Below, one piece after another: positions 17,789-25,293 of a stretch of 64,000 nucleotides of DNA. The notes beneath the pieces are model-generated. The model searched no databases. It worked only from the letters and a program-made list of their open reading frames with translations, and had not been told where the DNA came from. This stretch comes from Terriglobus sp. RCC_193 (lineage in GTDB: Bacteria; Acidobacteriota; Terriglobia; Terriglobales; Acidobacteriaceae). Numbering within the stretch: position 1 is the first letter of the stretch; each line of letters opens with the position of its first letter. The stretch is from NCBI RefSeq assembly GCF_041355105.1, contig NZ_JBFUPK010000002.1, forward strand, positions 186,001 to 250,000. The letters are read 5' to 3'. The translations under genes and the position numbers were made by a program.

Positions 17789-19387
17789 ATGCTCCGCATT
17801 TTCGGCACCCTTCTGCTGACCGTCTCCACCATCAGCCACGCGCAATCCATGGCTTCCATGCCCGGTATGGAGAACCATCCGCATAGCCATGCCTCTACAG
17901 AACAACTTGGGCACGTGACGTTTCCCACGTCCTGCAAACCTGCTTCAAAAGCAGGATTAGAACGCGGCGTCGCGTTGCTGCATTCGTTTGGCTACACCGA
18001 GGCGCAACAGCAGTTCGCTGCCATTGCACAGAGCGATCCCACGTGTGCGATGGCGCATTGGGGTCTGGCAATGGAACTCTTTCAGCCGCTCTGGTCTGTG
18101 CCGAACGCCGCAACATTGGCAGCCGGTGAAGAGGAGATTGCCAAATCTCGAACAACTGCCGCAGCGCAATCTTCTACGACACAGTTAGAACATGGATACA
18201 TCGGTGCGTTGAGCGCGCTCTATGCGCCCGCAAAAGATTATGCGGAACGCACCACGCGCTATGCCAACGCAATGGATGCGCTGCACGCTCGCTTTCCCGC
18301 GGATGTAGAAGTGGCTGCCTTCGATGCGCTTGCCATTCTTGCATCGGTACAGCCGTCTGATACTAGTTTGATGAAAGAGCGGAGGGCACTTGCGATTCTG
18401 ACGCCGCTGTTTGCAGCGCATCCACAGCACCCCGGCCTGGCGCACTACATCATTCACACCTGCGACACACCCGCGCTGGCAAAGGATGGTCTTGCAGCCG
18501 CACGTGAATACGCGAAGATAGCGCCGTCCTCCGCACACGCGCTGCACATGCCCGGACATATCTTTGCGCGTCTCGGCATGTGGCAAGAGGACATCGCTTC
18601 CAACGAAGCGTCGGTGCGTGCCTCGCTACATGCTCTGGCCACACACCAGCCCGGCGGCGCGCACCAGATGCATGCCGATGAGTTCCTCATCTATGCCTAT
18701 CTGCAAACCGGGCAGACGGAAAAATCCCGCCTGCTGCTGAGCAGAATTCGCGGCATCGGCCAGCAGATGCACAACATGCCCGGCATGGATGACATGAAGG
18801 ATGATGGTCCGTTCTTCGACGGAGAACTGCACGCCATCTACGGCATCGAAACGCACGACTGGAAGGTGCTTGCCAATGCCACACCGCCGCCCGGCGCAAG
18901 CATTGGCGAAGATTTTTTAACGTGGTGGGGCATGGGTGTGGCCGCGGGACACCTTAAGGATGAGTCGACGGCGAAACGCGCTCTTGCCGGTATCGATCAG
19001 GCACGCACAAAGGTCGCAGCGTCGCCGTTCTCGTGGATCGTGCCCTCCGTCGACATTAAGCGGAATGAGGTGCTGGCCTGGTTGCAGTTCGCTCAGAACA
19101 AACCGCAAGACGCCGCAGCCACGATGCGCGCAGCCGCCGATGCGCAGGACAAGAAGGGACAGGATGAAGTGGATATTCCCGCACGCGAAATGCTGGGCGA
19201 TCTGCTGATGCTGGAGAACAAGCCGAAAGAGGCGTTGGCGGAGTATCAGGCGTCCATGAAGCTAAGCCCAAACCGCCTGAATGGATGGAGAAGTGCAGCA
19301 CTCGCCGCCGATAAATCGGGAGACGCCACACTGGCCGCACATTACCGAACGATGGCAACGAAACAGACTACCCAAAAGCCGTCCTGA
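17789..19387 (+). CDS. exported TPR protein with Met/His-rich stretches
   Basis: A 532-residue exported protein with a signal peptide (MLRIFGTLLLTVSTISHAQ). Mature N-terminal sequence is Met/His-rich (SMASMPGMENHPHSHAS) and a second such stretch (QQMHNMPGMDDMKDD) lies near residue 330. The rest is tetratricopeptide-like helical repeats, e.g. AMAHWGLAMELFQPLW and EALAEYQASMKLSPN. TPRs mediate protein contacts. The Met/His stretches resemble metal-binding, especially copper-handling, segments, but this is inference. It is followed by the TetR gene. Confidence 0.75.
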   Translation: MLRIFGTLLLTVSTISHAQSMASMPGMENHPHSHASTEQLGHVTFPTSCKPASKAGLERGVALLHSFGYTEAQQQFAAIAQSDPTCAMAHWGLAMELFQPLWSVPNAATLAAGEEEIAKSRTTAAAQSSTTQLEHGYIGALSALYAPAKDYAERTTRYANAMDALHARFPADVEVAAFDALAILASVQPSDTSLMKERRALAILTPLFAAHPQHPGLAHYIIHTCDTPALAKDGLAAAREYAKIAPSSAHALHMPGHIFARLGMWQEDIASNEASVRASLHALATHQPGGAHQMHADEFLIYAYLQTGQTEKSRLLLSRIRGIGQQMHNMPGMDDMKDDGPFFDGELHAIYGIETHDWKVLANATPPPGASIGEDFLTWWGMGVAAGHLKDESTAKRALAGIDQARTKVAASPFSWIVPSVDIKRNEVLAWLQFAQNKPQDAAATMRAAADAQDKKGQDEVDIPAREMLGDLLMLENKPKEALAEYQASMKLSPNRLNGWRSAALAADKSGDATLAAHYRTMATKQTTQKPS

Positions 19388-19463
19388 CTCTGTCTTGAAA
19401 ACGTGGCAATGTCTGTACGGCATCGTCGTGCATTGAAAACAATAAATTTCCTGCATCCTGACC

Positions 19464-19474
19464 ATCTAGTAGAT
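19464..19474. promoter_or_regulatory. TetR-type operator upstream of the TetR gene
   Basis: ATCTAGTAGAT is a perfect palindrome around a central G, 13 bases before the GTG start of the TetR gene. A related site at 20113 precedes the next gene, so autoregulation with control of the neighbour is likely. A second inverted repeat, AGATA-GTCA-TATCT, overlaps it at 19471-19484. Confidence 0.55.
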
Positions 19475-19487
19475 AGTCATATCTAAC

Positions 19488-20060
19488 GTGAAAGGTGAAA
19501 CCGCAGATCGCATTCTCTCCTCCGCTCGCCAGCTTATGACGGAGCGTGGCTATTCCGCGTTTAGCTACGCTGATATTGCTGATGCCATTGGAATTACCAA
19601 GGCAAGCATCCACTTCCATTACGCCACCAAAGCGGCGCTTGCCGTTGCTGTTCTGAGAGCGCATCGACAGGGGTTGGTGCAGTCCATGGAGACGCTGGAC
19701 ACAAATTTCCCAAACCCTGCACAGCGCTTACAGACCTATGTGAAGTACTGGGAGGGCTGCATTCGTGACCGATCCATCTCATTCTGTGTAGCTGCGCTGC
19801 TGGCGGCAGAACTGCCATCACTGCCCGATAAGGTACAGGCGGAGGTTCGGCTTCATTTCCAAGACCTTGCTGCCTGGATACAACGAACGATGGTAGCGGG
19901 CGCGCAACACGGAAGCATCCGGCTGGAATCTTCAATCGAATCGGAAGCGCAGTTATTTATGGCGACTGTCCACGGCGCCATGCTTTCCGCGCGCGTATCC
20001 GGTAATTGCGAAGTTTTTCAACTGGCTACAGATGCTGCCCTGAAGCGCATTACACCGTAA
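19488..20060 (+). CDS. TetR/AcrR family transcriptional regulator
   Basis: A 190-residue one-component repressor. The N-terminal HTH is typical (ADRILSSARQLMTERGYSAFSYADIADAIG, then KASIHFHYATKAALAVAVL at about 38-56). The C-terminal ligand domain is not specific. The start is GTG 19488 without a strong ribosome site. A perfect palindrome just upstream and a similar site before the next gene suggest it represses itself and the downstream membrane protein. Confidence 0.9.
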   Translation: MKGETADRILSSARQLMTERGYSAFSYADIADAIGITKASIHFHYATKAALAVAVLRAHRQGLVQSMETLDTNFPNPAQRLQTYVKYWEGCIRDRSISFCVAALLAAELPSLPDKVQAEVRLHFQDLAAWIQRTMVAGAQHGSIRLESSIESEAQLFMATVHGAMLSARVSGNCEVFQLATDAALKRITP

Positions 20061-20112
20061 TCCTCTGCGACGCCCACTATGCAAGGCATCGTTTTGGGCT
20101 CTCCGATTAACC

Positions 20113-20124
20113 AACTAGTAGATT
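20113..20124. promoter_or_regulatory. TetR-type operator upstream of the membrane-protein gene
   Basis: AACTAGTAGATT shares CTAGTAGAT with the operator at 19464-19474. It sits 14 bases upstream of the ATG at 20139. Confidence 0.5.
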
Positions 20125-20138
20125 GAAAGGCTTTGAAC

Positions 20139-20681
20139 ATGCAAGCAAGAACTCGCATCCTTCGTAACCTGTATCTCACCCGCACATTGGTCCAGATTGT
20201 CTGGGCGGCTTTCGTGATCAAAGGCTCCCTCGGTCCTGGCATTACGGCAGCGCTGCTCGTGCTGTATCCGCTCTGGGATGTCGCCGCCACCTTGTTTGAC
20301 CTACGCTCGGCTTCAGAAGGCCGCGTGATTCTGCAGGCAAATGTTGCGCTGGGTGTGCTGACCGCGATCTCTATCGGCGTAACGAATGTTTCGCATCCGG
20401 CGTATGCCATCGCATCTTTTGGTGCATGGGCGCTTGTGGCTGGCCTGCTGCAACTTGCCGTTGGAATCGCGCGCCGTAAGCAGCTCGGCGGTCAGTGGGC
20501 CATGATCCTCAGCGGAGCGCAGTCCACCGCGGCAGGTGTAGCGTTCACGCTGGGTGGCCTAAGCGGTAAGCTGCACGCGAAAGACCTTGGCGGCTACGCT
20601 GTTTTCGGTGCGGTTTACTTTCTTATCACCGCGTTGCTGTTGCAACGCAAACTCCATCAACAACCTTTGGAATCGCGGTAA
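20139..20681 (+). CDS. small integral membrane protein, TetR-controlled
   Basis: A 180-residue polytopic membrane protein with about six hydrophobic segments (IVWAAFVIKGSLGPGITAALLVLY, VILQANVALGVLTAISIGV, YAIASFGAWALVAGLLQLAVG and others). It resembles the DUF308-like group only loosely. ATG 20139 has AAAGG eight bases upstream; a TTG six bases earlier is less likely. Co-regulation with the TetR gene is suggested by the shared operator. Function is unknown. Confidence 0.65.
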   Translation: MQARTRILRNLYLTRTLVQIVWAAFVIKGSLGPGITAALLVLYPLWDVAATLFDLRSASEGRVILQANVALGVLTAISIGVTNVSHPAYAIASFGAWALVAGLLQLAVGIARRKQLGGQWAMILSGAQSTAAGVAFTLGGLSGKLHAKDLGGYAVFGAVYFLITALLLQRKLHQQPLESR

Positions 20682-20698
20682 GAGATTCGCACAAGCAA

Positions 20699-20726
20699 AA
20701 AGGCATCCGGTTCACCGGATGCCTTT
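20699..20726. terminator. bidirectional rho-independent terminator
   Basis: AAAGGCATCCGG-TTCA-CCGGATGCCTTT (12-bp perfect stem) lies between the convergent ends of the membrane-protein gene and rplI and can end transcription on both strands. Confidence 0.85.
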
Positions 20727-20747
20727 CTTGTTCCTGCAGCAGAAGAA

Positions 20748-21251
20748 TTACTCTTCGGTTGCGGTCTCTTCCTCAGCGACAACAACGGCGCTGGGAACGT
20801 AGTTCGGGTCGTCGCTCTTGACGGTGACCTTCACGTGGGCCGAAACCTCACGGTAGATCTTCACCGGCACGTGGAACTCGCCGATCTGCTTCAGCGGCTC
20901 CTCCAGGTGCACCTTGCGGCGATCGATCTCGTAGCCCTGCTTGGCAAGCTCAGCAGCAATGTCAGCCGAGGTAACCGAACCGAACAGCACATCGTTCGCG
21001 CCGACCTTGCGCTCGAACGTGAGCTCGACAGCGTTCAGCTTCTCTGCCTGCTCCTGCGCAACAGCCTTGTCCTTGGCTGCCTTGCGGGCTGCGGATTCCT
21101 GCATCTGCTTGATGACTGCCTTGTTGCCAGCGGTGGCTTCAATCGCCAGGTGCTGCGGCAGCAGATAGTTGCGGCCGTAGCCGTTTGCAACCTTAACGAC
21201 GTCGCCACGGTGACCGAGGCTTTCGACGTCTTCCTTCAGAATGACTTCCAT
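20748..21251 (-). CDS. rplI: 50S ribosomal protein L9
   Basis: A 167-residue bL9. The N-terminal rRNA-binding domain is diagnostic (MEVILKEDVESLGHRGDVV, then GYGRNYLLPQHLAIEAT), followed by the long connecting helix and the C-terminal domain (LFGSVTSADIAAELAKQG). It has an acidic tail (AEEETATEE). AAGGAG lies a few bases before ATG 21251. It is the last gene of the rpsF-rpsR-rplI group, ahead of a terminator. Confidence 0.97.
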   Translation of the reverse strand: MEVILKEDVESLGHRGDVVKVANGYGRNYLLPQHLAIEATAGNKAVIKQMQESAARKAAKDKAVAQEQAEKLNAVELTFERKVGANDVLFGSVTSADIAAELAKQGYEIDRRKVHLEEPLKQIGEFHVPVKIYREVSAHVKVTVKSDDPNYVPSAVVVAEEETATEE

Positions 21252-21333
21252 GTTCTTTCTCCTTGCGGACGCGCGTCGTGCGCTGTCCGGTGGAGCGCGA
21301 CTTACTCGTTAAGTCACGCTGAGTAAGTTCGAC

Positions 21334-21651
21334 TTAGTACTTCGCGGCAAACGGCAGCAGGGCGATGTTACGCGACTGCTTGATGGCCTGCGAGAGCTGG
21401 CGCTGGTGCGTGGTGCAGACACCGGTCAGACGACGCGGCGTGATCTTGCCGCGCTCCGCCACGAAGCCCTGCAGCAGGCGAACGTCGCGGTAGCTGATGT
21501 TGTCGATCTTTTCCACGCAGAACTTGCAGACCTTCTTGCGGCGGAAGAACTTGCGGCCGCCGGGGCCGCCCGCCGGACGGGGAGGACGCGATCCACCCTG
21601 CGCCGGAGCGGAGGAAGTCGGGGTGCTAGGGGTGCTGGTTTCGTCAGCCAT
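21334..21651 (-). CDS. rpsR: 30S ribosomal protein S18 (zinc-binding form)
   Basis: A 105-residue bS18. The core [29 protein letters not shown] is diagnostic, and the CxxC and CxxH pairs mark the zinc-binding (C+) form. An N-terminal extension of about 30 residues (Ser, Thr, Pro, Gly-rich) is longer than usual. ATG 21651 has AAAGGA upstream; the longer frame to 21702 is rejected. In the ribosome S18 pairs with S6 on the platform. There is no ssb gene between rpsF and rpsR here, unlike many bacteria. Confidence 0.95.
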   Translation of the reverse strand: MADETSTPSTPTSSAPAQGGSRPPRPAGGPGGRKFFRRKKVCKFCVEKIDNISYRDVRLLQGFVAERGKITPRRLTGVCTTHQRQLSQAIKQSRNIALLPFAAKY

Positions 21652-21797
21652 TGTTGCCAATCCTTTCATCGGGTTCGGCGGCGTCATGCTCCGGGATTGC
21701 ATTGAATCCCATGGTCATACGGAAGCAGATCGTCGCAGGTACTTAACCAAACTTCTAAGTTCCGTAGTTAGCGGAACCAGAAACTTAACAGGCTAAC

Positions 21798-22271
21798 TTA
21801 GACAGCAGCAGCTTCAGTCTCAGCCGGAGCTTCCACTGCGACCGGAGCTTCCACCGCAGCTACAGCAACCGGTGCTTCTGCTGCGACGGCGGCCGCTGCG
21901 GCAGCGGCTGCAGCAGCCTGCTGGTCGGAAACCTTTACGCGGCTATCGCGGTGGGCCTTGATCTTGGCCAGGCGCTTGTTCTCCTCGTCGGTGCGGACAG
22001 TGATGAACTTGATCACCTGTTCCGTCACGCGGAGACGACGCTCCAGCTCAGCCACCAGGGGACCGTCTGCCGACACGTGCATCAGCACATACAGGCCGTC
22101 CTGGAACTTGCGGACGACGTAAGCCAGACGGCGACGTCCCAGCTTCTCAGTCTGTGTAACTTCGCCGCCACCATTGGTCACAACGGCGGTGAAGCCTTCG
22201 ATCAGCTTATCCAGATCCGCCTCTTCGAGGTCGGGGCGAATGATGTACATCACTTCATACGTACGGTTCAT
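21798..22271 (-). CDS. rpsF: 30S ribosomal protein S6 with Ala-rich tail
   Basis: A 157-residue bS6. The core (MNRTYEVMYIIRPDLEE..LAYVVRKFQDGLYVLMH..RVTEQVIKFITVR) is complete within about 100 residues. A tail of roughly 45 residues follows, consisting almost only of Ala, Val, Pro and Glu (QQAAAAAAAAAAVAAEAP...). The start is ATG 22271 with AGAGAAG upstream. S6 and S18 form a complex on the 30S platform and often regulate their own mRNA; two hairpins lie in this leader. Confidence 0.96.
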   Translation of the reverse strand: MNRTYEVMYIIRPDLEEADLDKLIEGFTAVVTNGGGEVTQTEKLGRRRLAYVVRKFQDGLYVLMHVSADGPLVAELERRLRVTEQVIKFITVRTDEENKRLAKIKAHRDSRVKVSDQQAAAAAAAAAAVAAEAPVAVAAVEAPVAVEAPAETEAAAV

Positions 22272-22287
22272 TTTTGCTTCTCTTTCT

Positions 22288-22321
22288 GCGGAGTAAACTC
22301 CGCACCTTCGCAACGGAAGGT
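22288..22321 (-). ncRNA. candidate S6:S18-type leader of rpsF
   Basis: On the minus strand, ACCTTC-CGTTGC-GAAGGT is immediately followed by GCGGAG-TTTA-CTCCGC, ending 16 bases before the rpsF start. Position fits the S6:S18 autoregulatory leader known from many bacteria; I did not verify its conserved bulge. Confidence 0.35.
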
Positions 22322-22361
22322 ATGGAAAGTAAGTGGTATGCAGGCTCTTAGTTACTTACAA

Positions 22362-22961
22362 CTAAGACTTACAACTGTCTTTCTGATTGAAGCGGTTCAT
22401 CGCCGCTGCGATGCCCTCTCCAACCACCATCTCGACTGCCCGTGCCGCACAATCAAGTACTTCATCCATCACCGCGAGTTCTGTCTTGCGCATGGGAGTT
22501 AGTAAGTAATCCTTACCCCCTGCCTTGATCTCGCGGCCATCCGACAGGGCAGGTTTCCCTACGCCAATCCGGATGCGAATCCAATCTTCTGTTCCAAGCA
22601 CGCCGGTGATGCTCTTCACACCGTTGTGCCCGTTGCTGCTGCCGTTGGGCCGCAGCCGAAGCTCGCCCAGCGGAAAGGCCAGTTCGTCATACAGCACGAT
22701 CAGGTCTTTTGCCGGGTCCAGCCCGTATTCCTTCATCAGCGGAGCGACTGCGAGGCCACTCAGATTCATGAAGGTTTCCGGCTTCACCAGAAGGCACTCT
22801 TCTCCGGCGATTACTGCCTTGCCGGTAAGTGCCTTGCTGCGCCGGTTCACCACCATCGCACCGCGATCTTCTGCGATGCGATCGATGGCGAGAAACCCTG
22901 CATTGTGCGGCGTGAAAGCATACTCCGGGCCCGGATTTCCAAGTCCCACAATCAGCTTCAC
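22362..22961 (-). CDS. pth: peptidyl-tRNA hydrolase
   Basis: A 199-residue Pth that releases tRNA from prematurely dropped peptidyl-tRNA. N-terminal MKLIVGLGNPGPEYAFTPHNAGF contains catalytic His19 and Asn20. FMNLSG and the Asp of LYDELAFPLG, then GSSNGHNGVKSI, complete the active site. The length matches the E. coli enzyme. It lies between rplY and the rpsF group on the same strand, an arrangement that is common in bacteria. Confidence 0.96.
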   Translation of the reverse strand: MKLIVGLGNPGPEYAFTPHNAGFLAIDRIAEDRGAMVVNRRSKALTGKAVIAGEECLLVKPETFMNLSGLAVAPLMKEYGLDPAKDLIVLYDELAFPLGELRLRPNGSSNGHNGVKSITGVLGTEDWIRIRIGVGKPALSDGREIKAGGKDYLLTPMRKTELAVMDEVLDCAARAVEMVVGEGIAAAMNRFNQKDSCKS

Positions 22962-22966
22962 GGTCG

Positions 22967-23051
22967 CGTTCCTCTCGTTGCTCTCGTTGGCTATCGTTAC
23001 TCCCGTTTCGTTTCACGAGAGCAACGAACAGCGGGAGAAACGAGAGAAACG
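22967..23051. repeat. nested inverted repeats between pth and rplY
   Basis: CGTTGCTCTCGT (22976-22987) and ACGAGAGCAACG (23015-23026) are perfect inverted arms. An outer pair, 22967-22979 and 23039-23051, matches with one mismatch, and CTCCCG (23000-23005) pairs with CGGGAG (23032-23037). The stretch consists mostly of short CTCTCGTT-like units. No gene lies here. Confidence 0.6.
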
Positions 23052-23056
23052 AAGGT

Positions 23057-23707
23057 TTACTTCTTTGCCGGTTCGGCAGCCTTGGTTGCGCCCTTCGTCA
23101 CTTCCGGCTCAGCAGCAGGAGTGGCCTCAACGGGTGCAACTTCCTTGATGATCGTCACGTGCGCAACCATCGTGTCTTCCGGAACCAGGAACTTGTACTT
23201 GCCAGCGTGCGGCAGGTCTGACACGTGGATGGAGCCATGCAGTTCCAGTCCGCTCACGTCCACGTCGATGTGCGACGGGATATCGCCCGGCAGGCACTCC
23301 AGTTCCACTTCGCGCAGCAACTGATCCAGAATGCCGCCGCTGTTCTTCACGCCCGTCGGCACGCCTTCCAGCATGACCGGAACGCTAACGCGCATGGCCT
23401 TGTCCATAGCAATACGCTTCAGGTCAACGTGCAGCAGCTTGCCCTTGATGGGCTCATACTGCCAGTCCACGATCATGGCCTTTGCTGCAGTGCCGCCTTC
23501 AACGTCCAGGTCGAAGATGGTGTTGTGGCCGGATTCCGAGTGCAGGATCTTCGTGATGACCTTGGGGTCCAGCGCAACCGCCACCGACTCCTGTCCCGCA
23601 CCGTATACAACGGCGGGAATCTGACCGGCCACGCGCACGCGACGCGCTGCATTCTTGTTGAACTTACCTGAGCGGAGTGTTGCTTTTACTGCTTCTGTGT
23701 TTGCCAT
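23057..23707 (-). CDS. rplY: 50S ribosomal protein L25/general stress protein Ctc
   Basis: A 216-residue bL25 of the long TL5/Ctc type. The N-terminal 5S-rRNA-binding domain (VKATLRSGKFNKNAARRVR, then IPAVVYGAG) is followed by the C-terminal TL5 domain (GKLLHVDLKRI, MLEGVPTGVKNSGGILDQLL, DVSGLELHGSIHVSDL). The tail is Ala, Pro and Lys-rich. AAAGGA precedes ATG 23707. It sits between prs and pth. Confidence 0.95.
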   Translation of the reverse strand: MANTEAVKATLRSGKFNKNAARRVRVAGQIPAVVYGAGQESVAVALDPKVITKILHSESGHNTIFDLDVEGGTAAKAMIVDWQYEPIKGKLLHVDLKRIAMDKAMRVSVPVMLEGVPTGVKNSGGILDQLLREVELECLPGDIPSHIDVDVSGLELHGSIHVSDLPHAGKYKFLVPEDTMVAHVTIIKEVAPVEATPAAEPEVTKGATKAAEPAKK

Positions 23708-23730
23708 GTTTTCCTTTCGGGCGCGAGAGA

Positions 23731-23759
23731 CAGGGAACAGGATTCAGGGAACAGGGAAT
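23731..23759. repeat. CAGGGAA heptamer array (reverse orientation)
   Basis: CAGGGAA-CAGGATT-CAGGGAA-CAGGGAA-T: three perfect and one degenerate unit. It is the inverse of the array at 23879-23913, so the two could pair across about 120 bases. Confidence 0.7.
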
Positions 23760-23878
23760 AGCATCCTTGCTCTCCGCGCCTGATTCCTCGCTCTTACTCC
23801 CTTCGCGGATTTTCGCCGCTGTTAGCTGCTTGCCTTGCAAGTCAGTCGTTGCGTTATAAACCGGCAACGGACAGGCTG

Positions 23879-23913
23879 TTCCCTGTTCCCTGTTCCCTGT
23901 TCCCTGTTCCCTG
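23879..23913. repeat. TTCCCTG heptamer array, five units
   Basis: Five perfect tandem copies of TTCCCTG lie just beyond the prs stop codon. The same unit recurs at 60662-60702. The units are directly adjacent, with no spacers, so this is not CRISPR. Confidence 0.85.
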
Positions 23914-23917
23914 AAAC

Positions 23918-25003
23918 TTACGAGAAGAGCGTCGAAACGCTCGTCTCCATATGGATGCTTTCAATGGCGCGGCCCAACAGGCCAGCCACCGAAAGCACCT
24001 TAATCTTGTCCACCGCAGCCGCCTCTTCCGAGAGCGGAATGGTGTTGGTCACAACCAGTTCTTTCAGGTTGCTGTTCTTAATTCGTTCCACCGCAGGACC
24101 AGACAGCACCGCGTGCGATGCGCAGGCGTAAACATCCGTGGCACCGTTCTCCAGCAGTGCATCCACCGTCTTGGTGAGCGTGCCTGCGGTGTCCACAATG
24201 TCATCCAGAATGATGCAGGTGCGACCGTTCACATCGCCGATTACGTTCATCACTTCTGTCACGTTGATATCGGTACGGCGCTTGTCCACAATGGCCAGCG
24301 GCACGCCCAGCTTGGTGGCGAAGAAGCGCGCACGCTCCACGCCACCTGCATCCGGCGAAACCACGGTCAGGTTCGGCAGATTCAAATCGCGGAAATAACC
24401 GACCAGTACCGGCGATGCGAACAGGTGATCCACCGGGATATTGAAGAAGCCCTGAATCTGCGCCGCGTGAAGATCGACGAGCAGCGCGCGGTTCGCACCG
24501 GCGGTCTGCAACAGATCAGCCACCAGCTTCGATGTAATCGCAACACGTGGGCGGTCCTTGCGATCCTGGCGAGCATATCCGTAGTACGGAATCACCACCG
24601 TGATGCGACCTGCCGATGCACGCTTCAGCGCGTCAATCATGATCAACAGTTCCAGGATGTGGCGTTCCACGGGAGCGCAGGTCGGCTGGACCAGAAATAC
24701 ATCGGCGCCGCGCACATTCTCCAGCAACTGGAAGTGGATCTCGCCATCGGAAAAGCTGATGAGCTTGGTCTGGCCCATGGGCACACCCAGGAACTGGCAG
24801 ACCTCTTCGCACAGCGCCTTATTTGCGGAGCCGCAGAAAATCTTGAAGCGGCGATCATCCGCCAGACGGCTGGAACGCTTCTTCTCCGGAGCGGGCTGTT
24901 TCGCGGTGCCGCCTGCGGCAATCAGCGTTGCGCGGTCAGTAATGGGTTCGGTGATGACGGGAGTAGCGGTTGCGGCGGTTGACATGGATTCGGGTGTGGT
25001 CAC
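23918..25003 (-). CDS. prs: ribose-phosphate pyrophosphokinase
   Basis: A PRPP synthase, about 361 residues from GTG 25003 with GGAGG eleven bases upstream; ATG 24985 and TTG 25021 are alternatives. The catalytic core begins at FKIFCGSANKAL and contains the ATP loop YYGYARQDRKDRPR, VDLHAAQIQGFF, SPDAGGVERARFFA and the PRPP loop ILDDIVDTAGTL. An N-terminal extension of about 50 residues is unusual for the family (typical length about 315). It makes PRPP for purines, pyrimidines, His, Trp and NAD. Position next to tRNA-Gln and rplY-pth is conserved in many bacteria. Confidence 0.95.
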   Translation of the reverse strand: MTTPESMSTAATATPVITEPITDRATLIAAGGTAKQPAPEKKRSSRLADDRRFKIFCGSANKALCEEVCQFLGVPMGQTKLISFSDGEIHFQLLENVRGADVFLVQPTCAPVERHILELLIMIDALKRASAGRITVVIPYYGYARQDRKDRPRVAITSKLVADLLQTAGANRALLVDLHAAQIQGFFNIPVDHLFASPVLVGYFRDLNLPNLTVVSPDAGGVERARFFATKLGVPLAIVDKRRTDINVTEVMNVIGDVNGRTCIILDDIVDTAGTLTKTVDALLENGATDVYACASHAVLSGPAVERIKNSNLKELVVTNTIPLSEEAAAVDKIKVLSVAGLLGRAIESIHMETSVSTLFS

Positions 25004-25108
25004 TGCGGTACGAGCCTCCAAGCCGTTTAGCGTTGGTTGGTTCTGCCGGATTGTCCTGCCTCTGCCCCCTCTCGTAGAACTCTGCCGCTGGGGAGCATCG
25101 ACGCTTGA

Positions 25109-25182
25109 TGGCTGGGCGACTAGGATTCGAACCTAGACAAAGTGCGTCAAAGGCACTTGACCTACCATTAGTCGATCGCCCA
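25109..25182 (-). tRNA. tRNA-Gln (anticodon TTG)
   Basis: The cloverleaf is complete: acceptor TGGGCGA/TCGCCCA, D arm with GGTAGG, anticodon stem AGTGC/GCACT with loop CTTTGAC, T arm CTAGG-TTCGAAT-CCTAG, discriminator G and an encoded CCA (25109-25111 on the plus strand). Anticodon TTG lies at 25148-25150 and reads CAA. It lies between ispE and prs on the same strand. Confidence 0.95.
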
Positions 25183-25227
25183 AAAAGTCCGTCGCGCCGT
25201 TTGACGCTTGGGAACTCTGCCAGTTCC

Positions 25228-25254
25228 AGTGTACTAAAGACATTGGCCTGACAA
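25228..25254 (-). promoter_or_regulatory. candidate promoter for tRNA-Gln and prs
   Basis: On the minus strand TTGTCA (25249-25254) is separated by 15 bases from TACACT (25228-25233). The spacer is shorter than ideal. It lies about 45 bases before the tRNA. Confidence 0.3.
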
Positions 25255-25293
25255 CCCCGGCGATTTGCCGCAATCCGCCGGAAGCCACTGGCT

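Noticed and set aside
23876-23913. CRISPR-like direct repeats near prs
   Set aside because: Units of seven bases are adjacent without spacers; no cas gene nearby.
23951-24982. Plus-strand frame of 343 codons over prs
   Set aside because: Antisense of prs with His/Gln/Cys-rich composition; no domain.
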